A stretch of 64,000 bases of DNA from Pomphorhynchus laevis (taxonomy: Eukaryota; Acanthocephala; Palaeacanthocephala; Echinorhynchida; Pomphorhynchidae): the NCBI GenBank assembly GCA_012934845.2, contig WNNJ02001554.1, positions 168,986-232,985 on the forward strand, given 5' to 3'. Positions 11,442 to 22,365 of this stretch are shown in pieces; within the stretch, counting starts at the first letter, position 1; each line of letters begins with the position of its first letter. The notes beneath the pieces are model-generated. The model was not told the DNA's origin, did not search any database, and saw nothing but the letters and a program-made list of their open reading frames with translations. Position numbers and translations under genes: made by a program.

Positions 11442-11657
11442 GAGTATGTCAAAACATACTTAGAGCTAGAAAATTTCTAACAAACTAGGCACATGCTTCA
11501 CCAAAAGGATCATTAGCTAAGAGCACTGGCTAATGCCATCGCATTCTTACTATTTATCTAACAACTTGTATTTTACAAGAAAATGAGAGATTTCCGTGGA
11601 CATCTTTTCTGTTTGCATGATGTGGCAGCCACGAAAGAATCGACAAAACGATACCAG

Positions 11658-11738
11658 GTACCGTTTCGTCATTATTTTGACAAATCAGTGCCAGATACCT
11701 CCCACTAATGGATGCAGAGGAGGACCGGCAGACGGCAC
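11658..11738 (-). ncRNA. hammerhead ribozyme, altered copy (type III order)
   Basis: Same architecture as the inverted copy at 12001-12081, with GAAA kept, but the core reads CTGATTT instead of CTGATGA. This removes two invariant core bases, and activity is not expected. Confidence 0.7.
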
Positions 11739-11952
11739 GAGTAGGTCAAAGGTACTTAGAGCTAGAAATTTCTAGCAAACTAGGGACATGCTACACCAAA
11801 AGGATCGTTAGCAAAGAGCACTGGCTAATGCCAGCGCATTCTCTCTATTTATCTGCCAACTTATTTGTATTTTACGAGAAAATGAGAGATTTCCGTGGGC
11901 ATCTTTTCTGTTTGTATGATGTGGCAGCCACTTAAGAATCGACAAAACGATA

Positions 11953-12175
11953 CTACGAATTTGCTAAAAAAATTAGCTCCAAGTACCTTTTGACATACTC
12001 GTGCCGTCTGCCGGTCCAACTCTGCATCCTGTAGTGGGAGGTATCTGGCACTGATGAGTCAAAATAATGACGAAACGGTACCCGGTATCGTTTTGTCGAT
12101 TCTTTCGTGGCTGCCACATCATACAAACAGGAAAGATGTCCACGGAAATCTCTCATTTTCTTGTGAAATATTTTT
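11953..12175 (+). repeat. inverted copy of the ~295-bp ribozyme repeat
   Basis: A 5'-shortened copy in opposite orientation to 11328-11952, joined head to head with the cut third unit. It holds the best preserved ribozyme of the family. Together the copies form a large imperfect palindrome. Confidence 0.8.
12001..12081 (+). ncRNA. hammerhead ribozyme, type III order, complete core
   Basis: All conserved positions of a hammerhead are present. Stem III is GTGCCGT (12001-12007) with ACGGTAC (12075-12081), 7 bp with one G-U. The cleavage triplet is GTC, with cut expected after 12008. Stem I is TGCCGG (12009-12014) with CTGGCA (12045-12050), 6 bp. The core is CTGATGA (12051-12057). Stem II is GTC/GAC closed by AAAATAAT (12058-12071), then GAAA (12072-12075). 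The open ends are in stem III, which makes it type III. Such RNAs cut their own backbone and turn tandem transcripts into unit-length pieces. The fold is inferred by hand. Confidence 0.82.
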
Positions 12176-12847
12176 ATTTTTTGAAAATTCACAATTCGGT
12201 AAATTAAATTCGTTTACGCTAATTTATTTCGGGTAAATTCTTTGCTTGAAATTGATTGTTTAAGCAACGAATTTGTACTGTAAATATCAATACTTACCGG
12301 GGTAAATTTAATTTTTAATAAAGTTGATATTTTCTCAATAGATACTCTAAAATTTCGTCATAGAATTTTGATCACAAATTATCTCTCGTATTTACCAATA
12401 CTTTTAATTTTAAAATAACAGATCTCCATCTGTTATTATTATTTTGGCATATATTCTTGAAATATATATTTTTTAAAATTTTTATTATCAGGATGAATAA
12501 TTTATTTTGTTGATCCTGTTCTAAAATTTCTAACTTTTACTTTTCTATTTCAAGTTTATGCAATAAATGAAATATTGTAATAACAAATGATTTTATTAAA
12601 TTCAGACAAAGGATGTCCAGTTTATATGAATTATATTTAAGCTCCTGTTTTGGACAGAAAAAATCTGTTTTATGAGAAACTTTAAAGATTTAAAATGATT
12701 GTCTTTAAGGTACTTTTATTGTGTAAATATCAAATTTTATACTTTCGAAAAAATCAGAAAGAACACATCATGTAATCGTAAGAAATAAGCTAAATTTAAT
12801 TTGCAAATATTTGATTTTGCTGATCCATTTTTCTTTATTTAATTTTA
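12176..12847. other. gene-free AT-rich stretch
   Basis: No coding frame or recognisable repeat on either strand. Confidence 0.55.
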
Positions 12848-12981
12848 GGAGCAAAATCAAAAAGCTTTTAATTTTATTTTAATATTTCGCTAACTTCTGT
12901 TAGCATCATCGTTAGATGATACTAACAGAAGTTAGCGAAATATTAAAATAAAATAAAAAGTTTTCTTTTTGATCCTGCTCT
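12848..12981. repeat. hairpin MITE, near-perfect fold-back
   Basis: Arms of about 40 bp (12871-12910 and 12915-12954) pair with one mismatch around a 4-base loop. The outer ends carry the family words GGAGCAAAATCAAA and TTTGATCCTGCTC. The inner part contains CTAACTTCTGTTAGC as in the other family members. Confidence 0.8.
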
Positions 12982-13282
12982 CAAATTTCAATAAATTTAA
13001 TTTATGAACTAATGAAACCGATTTCAATCATCAACGAATTTACGCTTAGAATTGAAAATATTCAATTTCATGATTTTCGACATATATATTTTCAAATTGC
13101 ATTTCGGTTTTATCGATATTAAAAAATTATACGGAATAATAACGCAGATAATATTATGATGAAAATCGAAATTCCGTAAAATTTGAAACTCAAAACGATA
13201 GCATATCAATAAAATATACCCGATTTAATCAGTCGAACTGCTTTATTGCTCAATAATTTCAGCAATACTCGTGTTTTTCAAA

Positions 13283-13820
13283 AGTGATAAAAAATGTTTT
13301 TAAACGGAGTGATTTTTAAGGACGTTGGTATTTTCATTTATCCTTATCAGGTAACTTCATTTAACAAGACTTTTGATCCATTTTTGCTTCATGAGAAAAG
13401 AAAGATAACGAAATACAATGAAAACCATTTCATTGTATAAACCATTTTATATTTTAAATGGATTTTTATATTTTATAAAAATATAAAATATTAAAATTTT
13501 ATATATTATATATAAAATATATTTTTACATTTTATATTTTATTTTTTAATTTTAGTTTATATTTTTCATTTTAAAACATTTCATTTTGACCATTTTATTT
13601 TAAACAATTTCATTTTAGACCATTTCATTTTATCGTTTTATATCGTTTTTATTTTTAAATTTAATTTTCTATTATATATAGAAATAGGTATTACATATTT
13701 GTTCATTTCGTTATTCTTTTTTACTTATAAAACAGAAATTGATCAGAAGTTGAATGAAGTTGACCAATAAGGATAATTGAAAATACCAACGTCTTTAAGA
13801 ATGACTCCGTTTTATCACTG
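13283..13820. repeat. MITE of a second family, ~90-bp terminal inverted repeats
   Basis: Ends begin AGTGATAAAA on the left and end TTTTATCACT on the right. Inward, ACGGAGTGATTTTTAAGGAC pairs with the right-hand copy, and GACGTTGGTATTTTC is shared exactly in inverted form (left near 13321, right near 13780). About 350 bp of very AT-rich DNA separates the arms. No transposase is present. Confidence 0.75.
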
Positions 13821-15205
13821 AACAGACAATTGCATCAGATGCCAAGTTTTGCATTCTGAATTTAAGGTTAGTAGTTTACTCGAAAACACGAATAGAAGTC
13901 TATTCGCTTTAACAGCGAATGATGAGAACTTTCGATTATAAACGGTTTTACTTAACCCTTGGACGTTTAAAAAGCTTTAAGTGTTAAGAATTAATGATGG
14001 ACCACAATCATACGGTTTGCATTTTTGAAATCAACATTAAACCTTATGAGCCAAAAGAAATATTTTCGGATAATATTTAAGTACATATAGTTGTAATTAA
14101 AATAGGTTCCGGGTATAGAGAAACCTCAGGAACCCGCCGCCGTCATTAATTATTTAAGAATGATTTTTATTTCGTGGATCACGAAAATAAGCAATTTTCT
14201 TAGAATTAAAATACAACTGCATCGAAATTTCTTGCTCGGTACGAAACGTAATTTTTCTTATTTTTCAAAATCAGCCATATACTGTGGTTACCGGGTCAAC
14301 TCGACATATATAGTTTTCGTGATACTTTAATCGTTGTTGCATTTTCTCAATACATTGTGCCGCTAGATTGCTCGATACTGTTGAGTATAAATGTCAAGAT
14401 AACAGTCAGGTTATTTTTGTTACATTTTTTCATTTTATGTTACATTGAATATACATTAGCTACAATGTATTTACAGTAAATAATCTTTTAGCATATACTT
14501 CACATTCAGGTGTATGCTAAAGTCATCTGTTCAATTTTGCTCATCGTATGTGTATTGTTTAGGTTACTTTCATTATATTGCAGTTGCTTCTTTACAGAAT
14601 TTTAAGTTGGTAGCCTTTAAGTGGTTAACCGCTTTAAGTCAGTAGCCTTTAAGTGGTTAACTGCTTTAAGTCAGTATTTAAAAATACTGACTAAGTCAGT
14701 ACTTAGTCAGTACTAAATTTAATAGTACTGACTTTTTTCAGTACTAAATTTAATACTTAGTCAGTATTAAATTTAAATTTAATATAAATATAATTACAAA
14801 AAATGGAATATCAAGATAAAGTAGGTTTTTATCATATCCAAATGGTCTGCTTTTTCAATTTTGAATTTTGATTTTCCAATTTAAGAAGGGAAGTTACCAG
14901 CTTATAAATTACAACAGATAACTTTTTCTTAAGAATACAGAAATATGTTATCTGAACAGATTAGCCTGGCTCTAAAAAAGTTGGAAAGAGGAGGATAACC
15001 ACTATTTTTGTGAAAATCATTTTATGACCACCAATTTGAAGCAATAATTTCATTTCCTATTTTTCTAAAGGTATTCGCCGATTGCTTAAGTGAACATACA
15101 ACTTCTAAAACATAAATGACTTATTCATATCATCAAATAAATGTGAAATCAATATTGAATTGATTCATCAAATAAATTCGAGGTATTTCGTGAACGATTC
15201 TATAC
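13821..15205. other. gene-free stretch with short tandem duplications
   Basis: No gene seen. At about 14605-14670 a word containing AGCCTTTAAGTGGTTAAC is duplicated, and at 14670-14790 there is a cluster of TCAGTACT/TACTGACT words that are mutually palindromic. The rest is plain AT-rich DNA. Confidence 0.6.
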
Positions 15206-15431
15206 CAAGTGTACAAATATATAAAATATAATTTGGTGTTACACCTGCCCTGGGACACACAATGGTGTACGCGTAAATAAATCACTATGTTTTCCCTCAT
15301 GATGAGGCATAAACACCAGGCAGCATTCTATATATCCTCATCAGATCAAGAAATAGAACCGAATTATTCTTGCATTATTCAAAGTCGCTACGTATGCCCA
15401 GTCATTCTATGTGAGACGACAAACGTCAACA

Positions 15432-15473
15432 ACGGTGGACGCGTTTCGCTCTAACGGAGCTCATCAGTACCGT
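15432..15473 (-). ncRNA. type I hammerhead ribozyme, monomer 1
   Basis: Core CTGATGA, stem II GCTC/GAGC with loop CGTTA, GAAA, stem III ACGCGT and triplet GTC. Stem I has a mismatch at its first pair (CACCGT instead of TACCGT). Confidence 0.8.
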
Positions 15474-15924
15474 GACTTTAATAATCATCCATAGGCACAT
15501 TAACACACACTTAAACAATCTTAAAAGCTCGAAAAACAGAACTACCCTTAATCTGAATCATCAGAGGGAATTTAGCATAAGCTCTGTGCATGGCAGTGAC
15601 TATTACAGTTTAACCTGTGCATGGCAGTGACTATTACAGTTTAACCATGCATCAGGAACTAAATTCCTTAAAATAGAAATGCTGTTTACAGGGACACTTT
15701 AAAGTGTACAAATATATAAAATAAAATTTGTTGTTACACCTACCCTGGGACACTCACTGGTGTACTCATAAATATATCACTATGTTTTCCTCATGAAGAG
15801 GCATAAACACCAGGCAGCATTCTATATATCCTCATCAGACTAAGAAATAGAACCGAATTATTCTTGCATTATTCAAAGTCACTACGTATGTCCAGTCATC
15901 CAATGTGTGACGACAAACTTCACA

Positions 15925-15966
15925 ACGGTATACGCTTTTCGCTCTAACGGAGCTCATCAGTACCGT
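15925..15966 (-). ncRNA. type I hammerhead ribozyme, monomer 2
   Basis: Core and stems I and II are kept. Stem III reads AAGCGT, losing one of its two base pairs, so this copy is probably weakened. Confidence 0.72.
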
Positions 15967-16388
15967 GACTTCTATAATCATTTATAGGCACCTTAACACA
16001 CGCTTAAACAGTGTTTAAAGCTCGAAAAACAGAACTACCCTTAATCTGAATCATCGGATGGAATTTAGCATAAGCTCTGTGCATGGCAGTGACTATTACA
16101 GTTTAACCATGCATCAGGCACTAAATTCTTTTTAATAGAAATGCTGTTTAACAGGGACACTTAAAAGTGTGCAAATATATAAAATATAATTTGTTGTTAC
16201 ACCTGCCCTGGGACACTCACTGGTGTACTCATAAATATATCACTATGTTTTCCTCATGAAGAGGCATAAACACCAGGCAGCATTCTATATATCCTCATCA
16301 GACTAAGAAATAGAACCGAATTATTCTTGCATTATTCAAAGTCGCTACGTATGCCCAGTCATCCTATGTGTGACGACAAACTTCAACA

Positions 16389-16430
16389 ACGGTATACGCG
16401 TTTCGCTCTAACGGAGCTCATCAGTACCGT
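16389..16430 (-). ncRNA. type I hammerhead ribozyme, monomer 3
   Basis: The 42-nt reference copy, read on the - strand: stem I ACGGTA, core CTGATGA, stem II GCTC-CGTTA-GAGC, GAAA, stem III ACGCGT (two pairs, loop GC), triplet GTA, stem I TACCGT. All invariant core bases are present. A two-pair stem III is the minimal form known from newt and cricket satellites and from Penelope-like elements, which work best as dimers. Confidence 0.87.
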
Positions 16431-16851
16431 GACAACTATAATCATCTATAGGCACCTTAACACACGCTTAAACAGTGTTTAAAGCTCGAAAAACAGAACT
16501 ACCCTTAATCTGAATCATCGGATGGAATTTAGCATAAGCTCTGTGCATAACAGTGACTATTACAGTTTAACCATGCATCAGGAACTAAATTCCTTAAAAT
16601 AGAAATGCTGTTTACAGGGACACTTTAAAGTGTACAAATATATAAAATAAAATTTGTTGTTACACCTGCCCTGGGACACTCACTGGTGTACTCATAAATA
16701 TATCACTATGTTTTCCTCATGAAGAGGCATAAACGCCAGGCAGCATTCTATATATCCTCATCAGACTAAGAAATAGAACCGAATTATTCTTGCATTATTC
16801 AAAGTCGCTACGTATGCTCAGTCATCCTATGTGTGACTACAATCTTCAACA

Positions 16852-16893
16852 ATGGTAGACGCGTTTCGCTCTAACAGAGCTCATCAGTACCGT
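16852..16893 (-). ncRNA. type I hammerhead ribozyme, monomer 4
   Basis: Core intact with the preferred GTC triplet and stem II loop TGTTA. Stem I is shortened by one changed base (TACCAT). Confidence 0.82.
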
Positions 16894-17315
16894 GACTTCA
16901 ATAATCATATATAGGCACTTTAACACACGCTTAAACAGTGTTTAAAGCTTGAAAAGCAGAACTACCCTTGGTCTAAATCATAGGAGCAAATTTTGCATTG
17001 GCTCTGTGCATGGTAGTGACTATTACAGTTTAACCATGCATCAGGCACTAAATTCTTTTTAATAGAAATGCTGTTTAACAGGGACACTTTAAAGTGTGCA
17101 AATATATAAAATATAATTTGTTGTTACACCTGCCCTGGGACACACAATGGTGTACTCATAAATATATCACTATGTTTTCCTCATGAAGAGGCATAAACAC
17201 CAGGCAGCATTCTATATATCCTCATCAGACTAAGAAATAGAACCGAATTATTCTTGCATTATTCAAAGTCGCTACGTATGCCCAGTCATCCTATGTGTGA
17301 CGACAAACTTCAACA

Positions 17316-17357
17316 ACGGTATACGCGTTTCGCTCTAACGGAGCTCATCAGTACCGT
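17316..17357 (-). ncRNA. type I hammerhead ribozyme, monomer 5
   Basis: Same 42-nt sequence as monomer 3, with GTA triplet and all stems paired. Confidence 0.87.
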
Positions 17358-17769
17358 GACAACTATAATCATCTATAGGCACCTTAACACACGCTTAAAC
17401 AGTGTTTAAAGCTCGAAAAACAGAACTACCCTTAATATGAATCATCGGAGGGAATTTAGCATAAGCTCTGTGCATGGCAGTGACTATTACAGTTTAACCA
17501 TGCATCAGGAACTAAATTCCTTTAAATAGAAATGCTGTTTACAGGGACACTTTAAATTGTACAAATATATAAAATATAATTTGTTGCTACACCTGCCCTG
17601 GGACACACAATGGTGTACTCGTAAATAAATCACTATGGTTTCCTCATGAGGACGCATAACCACCATTCGCTGTTTATATATCCTCAAGAAATAGAACCGA
17701 ATTATTCTCGCAATATTCAAAGTCGCTACGTATGCCCAGTCATCCTATGTGTGACGAATCACTTCAACA

Positions 17770-17811
17770 ACGGTATACGCGTTTCGCTCTAACGAAGCTC
17801 ATCAGTACCGT
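17770..17811 (-). ncRNA. type I hammerhead ribozyme, monomer 6
   Basis: Core intact. Stem II reads GCTT/GAGC with one G-U pair, and the triplet is GTA. Confidence 0.84.
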
Positions 17812-18221
17812 GACTTTAATCATCCATAGGCACCTTACCACCCGCTTAAACAATGTCTAAAGCTCGAAACACAGAACTACCCTTAATCTGAATCATCGGA
17901 GGGAATTTAGCATAAGCTCTGTGCATGGCAGTGCGTATTGCGGTTTAACCATGCATCAGGAACTAAATTCCTTTAAATATAAATGCTGTTTACAGGGACA
18001 CTTTAAATTGTGCAAATATATAAAATATAATTTGTTGCTACACCTGCCCTGGGACACACAATGGTGTACTTGTAAATAAATCACTATGGTTACCTCATGA
18101 AGAGGCATAAACACCATTCGCTGATCTATATATCCTCAAGAATTAGAACCGAATTATTCTCGCAATATTTAAAGTTGCTACGTCTGATAATTCTTCTTAT
18201 GTCTAATGACAAACTTCAACA

Positions 18222-18263
18222 ACGGTAGACGCGTTTCGCTCTAACGAAACTCATCAGTACCGT
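18222..18263 (-). ncRNA. type I hammerhead ribozyme, monomer 7
   Basis: Core intact with GTC triplet and full stem I. Stem II is GTTT/GAGC, held partly by G-U pairs. Confidence 0.83.
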
Positions 18264-18455
18264 GACTACAATAATCATCTATAGGCACCTTAACACACGC
18301 TTAAAGAGTGTTTAAAGCTCGAAAAGCAGAACTACCCTTAATCTGAATCATCAGAGGGAATTTAGCATGCGCTCTGTGCATGGCATTGCCTATGAAATTA
18401 GACAAAATGTAATAGAAATTACTATTATGTGATAGAAATGCTGTTTTAAATTATT

Positions 18456-19889
18456 TTAGATAATTAACATTTTAGTTATTATTTTAGCTAATAATTATTT
18501 TAGTATCTAAATAAAAAATCAATATGAATTTTTTTATCATAAATCTTTAGATAATAATTTTGTTCAATTTAATTGAACGCTTTATTATTTCTAGGTACAC
18601 ATAGTACCTATAAGTACTAAGTTATAAAGTGGGGGAGGATTATGTATGTGAATTAAACCACAATTCGAACATATCATAGCATTTTTAAAGTTTGCTGTAC
18701 TGTTGATGATGATTCATAGTCTCTTATATTAATTTTCCGGAGATTATCAGTCAATATGATCGTCTTCTCAAAATAATGCTTTAAGTAAATTTTATATTGC
18801 AGCATTCAGTTAAGGCATGTAGAGTAATGACAACACGGCTAATAGTATCAACCTAACATGCTTTATCACTGCTAAGTAATTACAATAATTAATGCTAACT
18901 CAATCGACTTTTTATCCTTCACTGTAATTATTAATAATTACCGAGCGATCAAAGGATTAGAACGCAAATTCATGTATTTTTAAATTTTAATACTCTGTAA
19001 GATGTACTGCTGTAGTCGTCATGAACGCAATTCCCAATTCTGACTTCAAAAAGTCACACATATAAACCTCTATAACAAGTGAAGTTTTGTGGTCAATGAA
19101 CTGGAGATTTTATTTATTAGATTGTGACTCTTCTATATTCGCTACACGACATAGCCATTATGAAATAGATTTACAATGAGTTTAAAACCGAAATTTAGAT
19201 AAATTATTATTTATTACCTTTGGTTAAGTAACGTCTGATAAAAATAGTACCACACAATATCTGTACTGAATTCGGAACGTCTAAATGAACTAGCAATACT
19301 TGTACTGGTATGTTTTTACCCAATAAAAAGTCTAAACATTGATGCAGCAAAAGGAAGAATACTCGTATTTCTAATTTATATAAAAAAGATGGAAGCCACT
19401 CTGCAAATTTAGCACGTATTTGGCTCGGTAGTTTTCCAAAAAAATGACGAATTAATCCGCAATCCTTGTATCAACACTATCCACTTAAAACCTTTTTCTC
19501 CTTATCAGATTCATTCACGCAACGTCACAAACGTCATATTTTTCGATACTTGAAACTGAAGTTCACAAAATTCGCAAAATATAAAATATAAATTTAGAAT
19601 TAGCATTATTCTCACTATTCTTTATTATTAGCATTTTCCAATTAGCATTATTTTAGATATTTCAATTTTTATAATTAAAATTAATTATTTTTTATTTTAT
19701 CTAAATATAATTATAAATTAGCAAAATAATTTGGGTACATAATATTTAACATTTTACTTAATTCTAAACGAATTATAATAAGAAATTAACATGCATGGTT
19801 TGCATTATACAATGAGTCAGGGAGGGGCAAAGGGCATAGCAAGTCACGAGAAGGTACAGTTCGGATTTTCGGACTATATTTAGCTTATA
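18456..19889. other. gene-free intergenic stretch
   Basis: No coding frame of convincing composition and no recognised repeat, apart from the 3' untranslated tail of the adjacent LINE starting near 19890. Confidence 0.55.
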
Positions 19890-20820
19890 TCTTATAAGAG
19901 TTAAAAAAGATTTATTTTTACTTGGCAAATGCGTACCGTCGCACGCGTACATGACCACACAAAAAATCTAAAATGTGATAAAAAAATGATTAAAAAATCT
20001 AAAATGTGATAAAGGAGGGAGCGCGGCGGACGTCGATAGAGAGAGCGTATTCTAGGCAAGATGGGCGACCACGATGAAGGACCAGAGACAGTAAAAATGA
20101 TAATTTATTTAAAGTGGCAAATGCGTGCCAATTGCACGCTTACAAGTCCACTAACAAAAATCACATGAAAAAGTCACATAGATAAATTTCTTAAATTGTT
20201 TAAATGAGACCGGAATTTAGCGATTAAAACACTGTATTGAGGTCGATTGGCGTATATGAATGGGCATATCATTTCACGAGAGAGAAGCAGCCACAACGAA
20301 TGAGCGGAATCCAAAAGAGGTAGAGTAGTTTGGGACATGTAATAGAAGGGAATTACGAGAGCGCAGGAAACAGTAAACAAGACGAGAATTGTCGAGAAAA
20401 TGAAGGTTGAGAAATGAATGAGTAGGAAAAGTTAAAAGTCATACAAGTTATGACTTTCTTGTATGAGAGTCATAGAAGAAGGGAAATCGATCAATCTACG
20501 AACTTGACGGAGATTGCGAAGTATCAAGGTAGATGAGCGTACTTTATCTCTAACGAAAGGTTTAAATGAACGTCGGTTGTCAAAATGAAAGCCTAGGAAA
20601 ACGAGATTATCAACGATAGGAAGAATTGTAGAATTTAATGATACGGAGGGAGGTTTGAAGCCGAGGCTTCGAGGTAGGATCCACATAATTTTGGATTTAT
20701 CAGGATTCAGAGAAAGGCGAAGAGAAGAAAGATGATTGGAAATTGAGACAAGACAGTCGGAAGCCGATACACTAGGATCATGAATACGATAAACAGGTGC
20801 ATGATCTATGCACCTGTTTA
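19890..20820 (-). mobile_element. LINE 3' fragment, same family as 1-1245
   Basis: The - strand shows MWILPRSLGFKPP, LGFHFDNRRSFKPFVRDKV and LILRNLRQVRRLIDF, colinear with the window-start copy. The C-terminal part is decayed by frame changes. The end AAAGGAGGGAGCGCGGCGGA (+ strand, about 20010) nearly matches bases 1-20. The 3' untranslated region appears twice (near 19900-19990 and 20095-20190), so two 3' ends are nested or duplicated. The 5' end is truncated at a small fold-back (20790-20820). Confidence 0.75.
20790..20820. repeat. perfect 13-bp fold-back at a LINE 5' junction
   Basis: TAAACAGGTGCAT and ATGCACCTGTTTA are perfect inverted copies around GATCT. One arm is LINE coding sequence (HAPVYRIHD region); the other is its mirror at the truncation point, as left by a tiny 5' inversion. 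Confidence 0.7.
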
Positions 20821-21774
20821 TATATAATACGCAACATTGTAGAACACCAGACGGGATGAATGAAGGATGGGAGAGAGAATAGTAAGAATAGACTAAGAAT
20901 ATACTATATATAATAAGTATATAACGAACGATAATTTTCTTTTTCTATTACTCTCGATGTTTAAACGCTTTGAACAATATATAACTAACTTTTTTGTGTA
21001 TACGTGACTCCAATTTAAAAAACAAAAAAAAATAAACGGAATACCGGGAAAGTAGATGTGATAACATTAAAGTGTTCAAGCAAACCTTAAATTATTAAAT
21101 TTTTACGTGTGAACAAACATATATTTAATTAATGGAACAAGATATAATTATATTTGATATTTCGCTGACTATAGGTTAGCGTCATTAAATGGTTACTGGC
21201 GAACGTGAATTATCTATTAATATTTTTAATTTGCGAATGTGCTCATTTAATTGGTATATAAAATAAACATTAAATGCTAGTATCTACATTAAATGCTAAA
21301 GTTCCTTTAAAAAAATTATATGGATCAACATATTTCTATTCACCAATACTTAACTTATAAAAATATTCTTAATCATGCCTAAAAATCATCATTGTTAAAA
21401 TTTTATGAAATTCAAGAATACCTAGCTCCTGTAGCTTTAACTCACAATTTGTTTCATCCTTGCATTAAACATCCACAAGTCGTATAATATCCTGAGTAGT
21501 CCACGATTACCCTAACAACTACGGTTAGATTCCATCTGAATTTCTACCAATATATCCAATGAATAATATAATATAATCATTCTAATTTTATATATTACCT
21601 TACAAGTTCATGTCATCCATGCCCAGTAATGTCCATATCAATAATTGTGTGTGCTTGTAGCATGTATAATTATTCTTGGCCACTATATGCTGAGAGCACT
21701 GCACGATTCTTTTATGTTGATACAACTGCGATGTGTGCGCTCTCTTTGCATTTGGAAGATTTACTTTAAATAAG
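20821..21774. other. gene-free stretch
   Basis: AT-rich with no gene seen. A fragment of the hairpin MITE (ATATTTCGCTGACTATAGG) is at about 21148-21195. Confidence 0.55.
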
Positions 21775-21826
21775 CTACCTGAGTCTACGTATTTAATATA
21801 ATTATAAAATCAACAAAACATAATAA

Positions 21827-22365
21827 CTACCCTCAGTCTTAATCATAAGAGAAAATCTTGCATAGGCTCTGTGCATGGTAGTGCGTATCGCAGTTGAACC
21901 ATGCATCAGGCACTAAATTCTTTTTAATAGAAATACTATTTAACAGGGTCACTTTTAACTGTACAAATAAATAAAATATAATTTGTTGTTACACCTGCCC
22001 TGGGGACACCCAATGGTGTACTCGTAAATAAATCACAATGTATTTTCCCATAAAGAGGCATAAATATCAGGCAGCATTCTATATATCCTCATCAGACCAA
22101 GAAATAGAACCAAATTATTCTCGCAATATTCAAAGTCACTACGTATGCCCAGTAATCCTATGTGTGACGACAAACTTCCACAACGGTAAACGCGTTTCGC
22201 TCTTACGGAGCTCATCAGTACCGCGACTTCAATAATCATCCATAGGAGCCTTAAGACACGCTCTAAAAAAAGCTCTAAAAGCTCAAAGCTCTATAAACGA
22301 AACCACCCTTGATCTGAATCATCAGAGATAATTTAGAAATGCTGTTTTACATGGGTGATAAAATC
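21827..22365 (-). repeat. isolated ~460-bp satellite copy, slightly over one unit
   Basis: It begins and ends at nearly the same point of the monomer (ACTACCCTCAGTC at the left, ACCACCCTTGATC near the right), so it spans a full turn of the unit plus a short overlap. It abuts the PLE terminal module at 21775-21826 directly. Contains one hammerhead at 22183-22224. Confidence 0.85.
22183..22224 (-). ncRNA. type I hammerhead ribozyme, isolated copy
   Basis: On the - strand: stem I GCGGTA/TACCGT, core CTGATGA, stem II GCTC-CGTAA-GAGC, GAAA, stem III ACGCGT, triplet GTT. All invariant core bases are kept outside the array. Confidence 0.84.

Larger units (their letters stand above)
11328..11952 (-). 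repeat. ~295-bp tandem repeat carrying a hammerhead ribozyme, direct copies
   Basis: Two full units and the start of a third begin at 11328, 11619 and 11918 (spacing 291 and 299 bp), each opening with GATGTGGCAG. On the - strand each full unit contains the strands of a hammerhead ribozyme (see 11366-11441 and 11658-11738). The third unit is cut after about 34 bases, where an inverted copy begins. No protein is encoded. The size and one-ribozyme-per-unit layout resemble hammerhead satellites and retrozymes. Confidence 0.85.
15206..18455 (-). repeat. ~460-bp satellite array with one type I hammerhead per monomer
   Basis: Seven head-to-tail monomers, with ribozyme-to-ribozyme spacing of 493, 464, 463, 464, 454 and 452 bp. 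The first monomer is longer because a ~30-bp segment (GTGCATGGCAGTGACTATTA) is duplicated. Each monomer has, on the - strand, a compact hammerhead. The rest of the monomer has no coding potential. Copies also occur at 21827-22365 and from 63897 to the window end, so the family is dispersed as well as tandem. Monomers differ by a few per cent up to clearly diverged outer units, with the most homogeneous in the middle. Confidence 0.92.
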
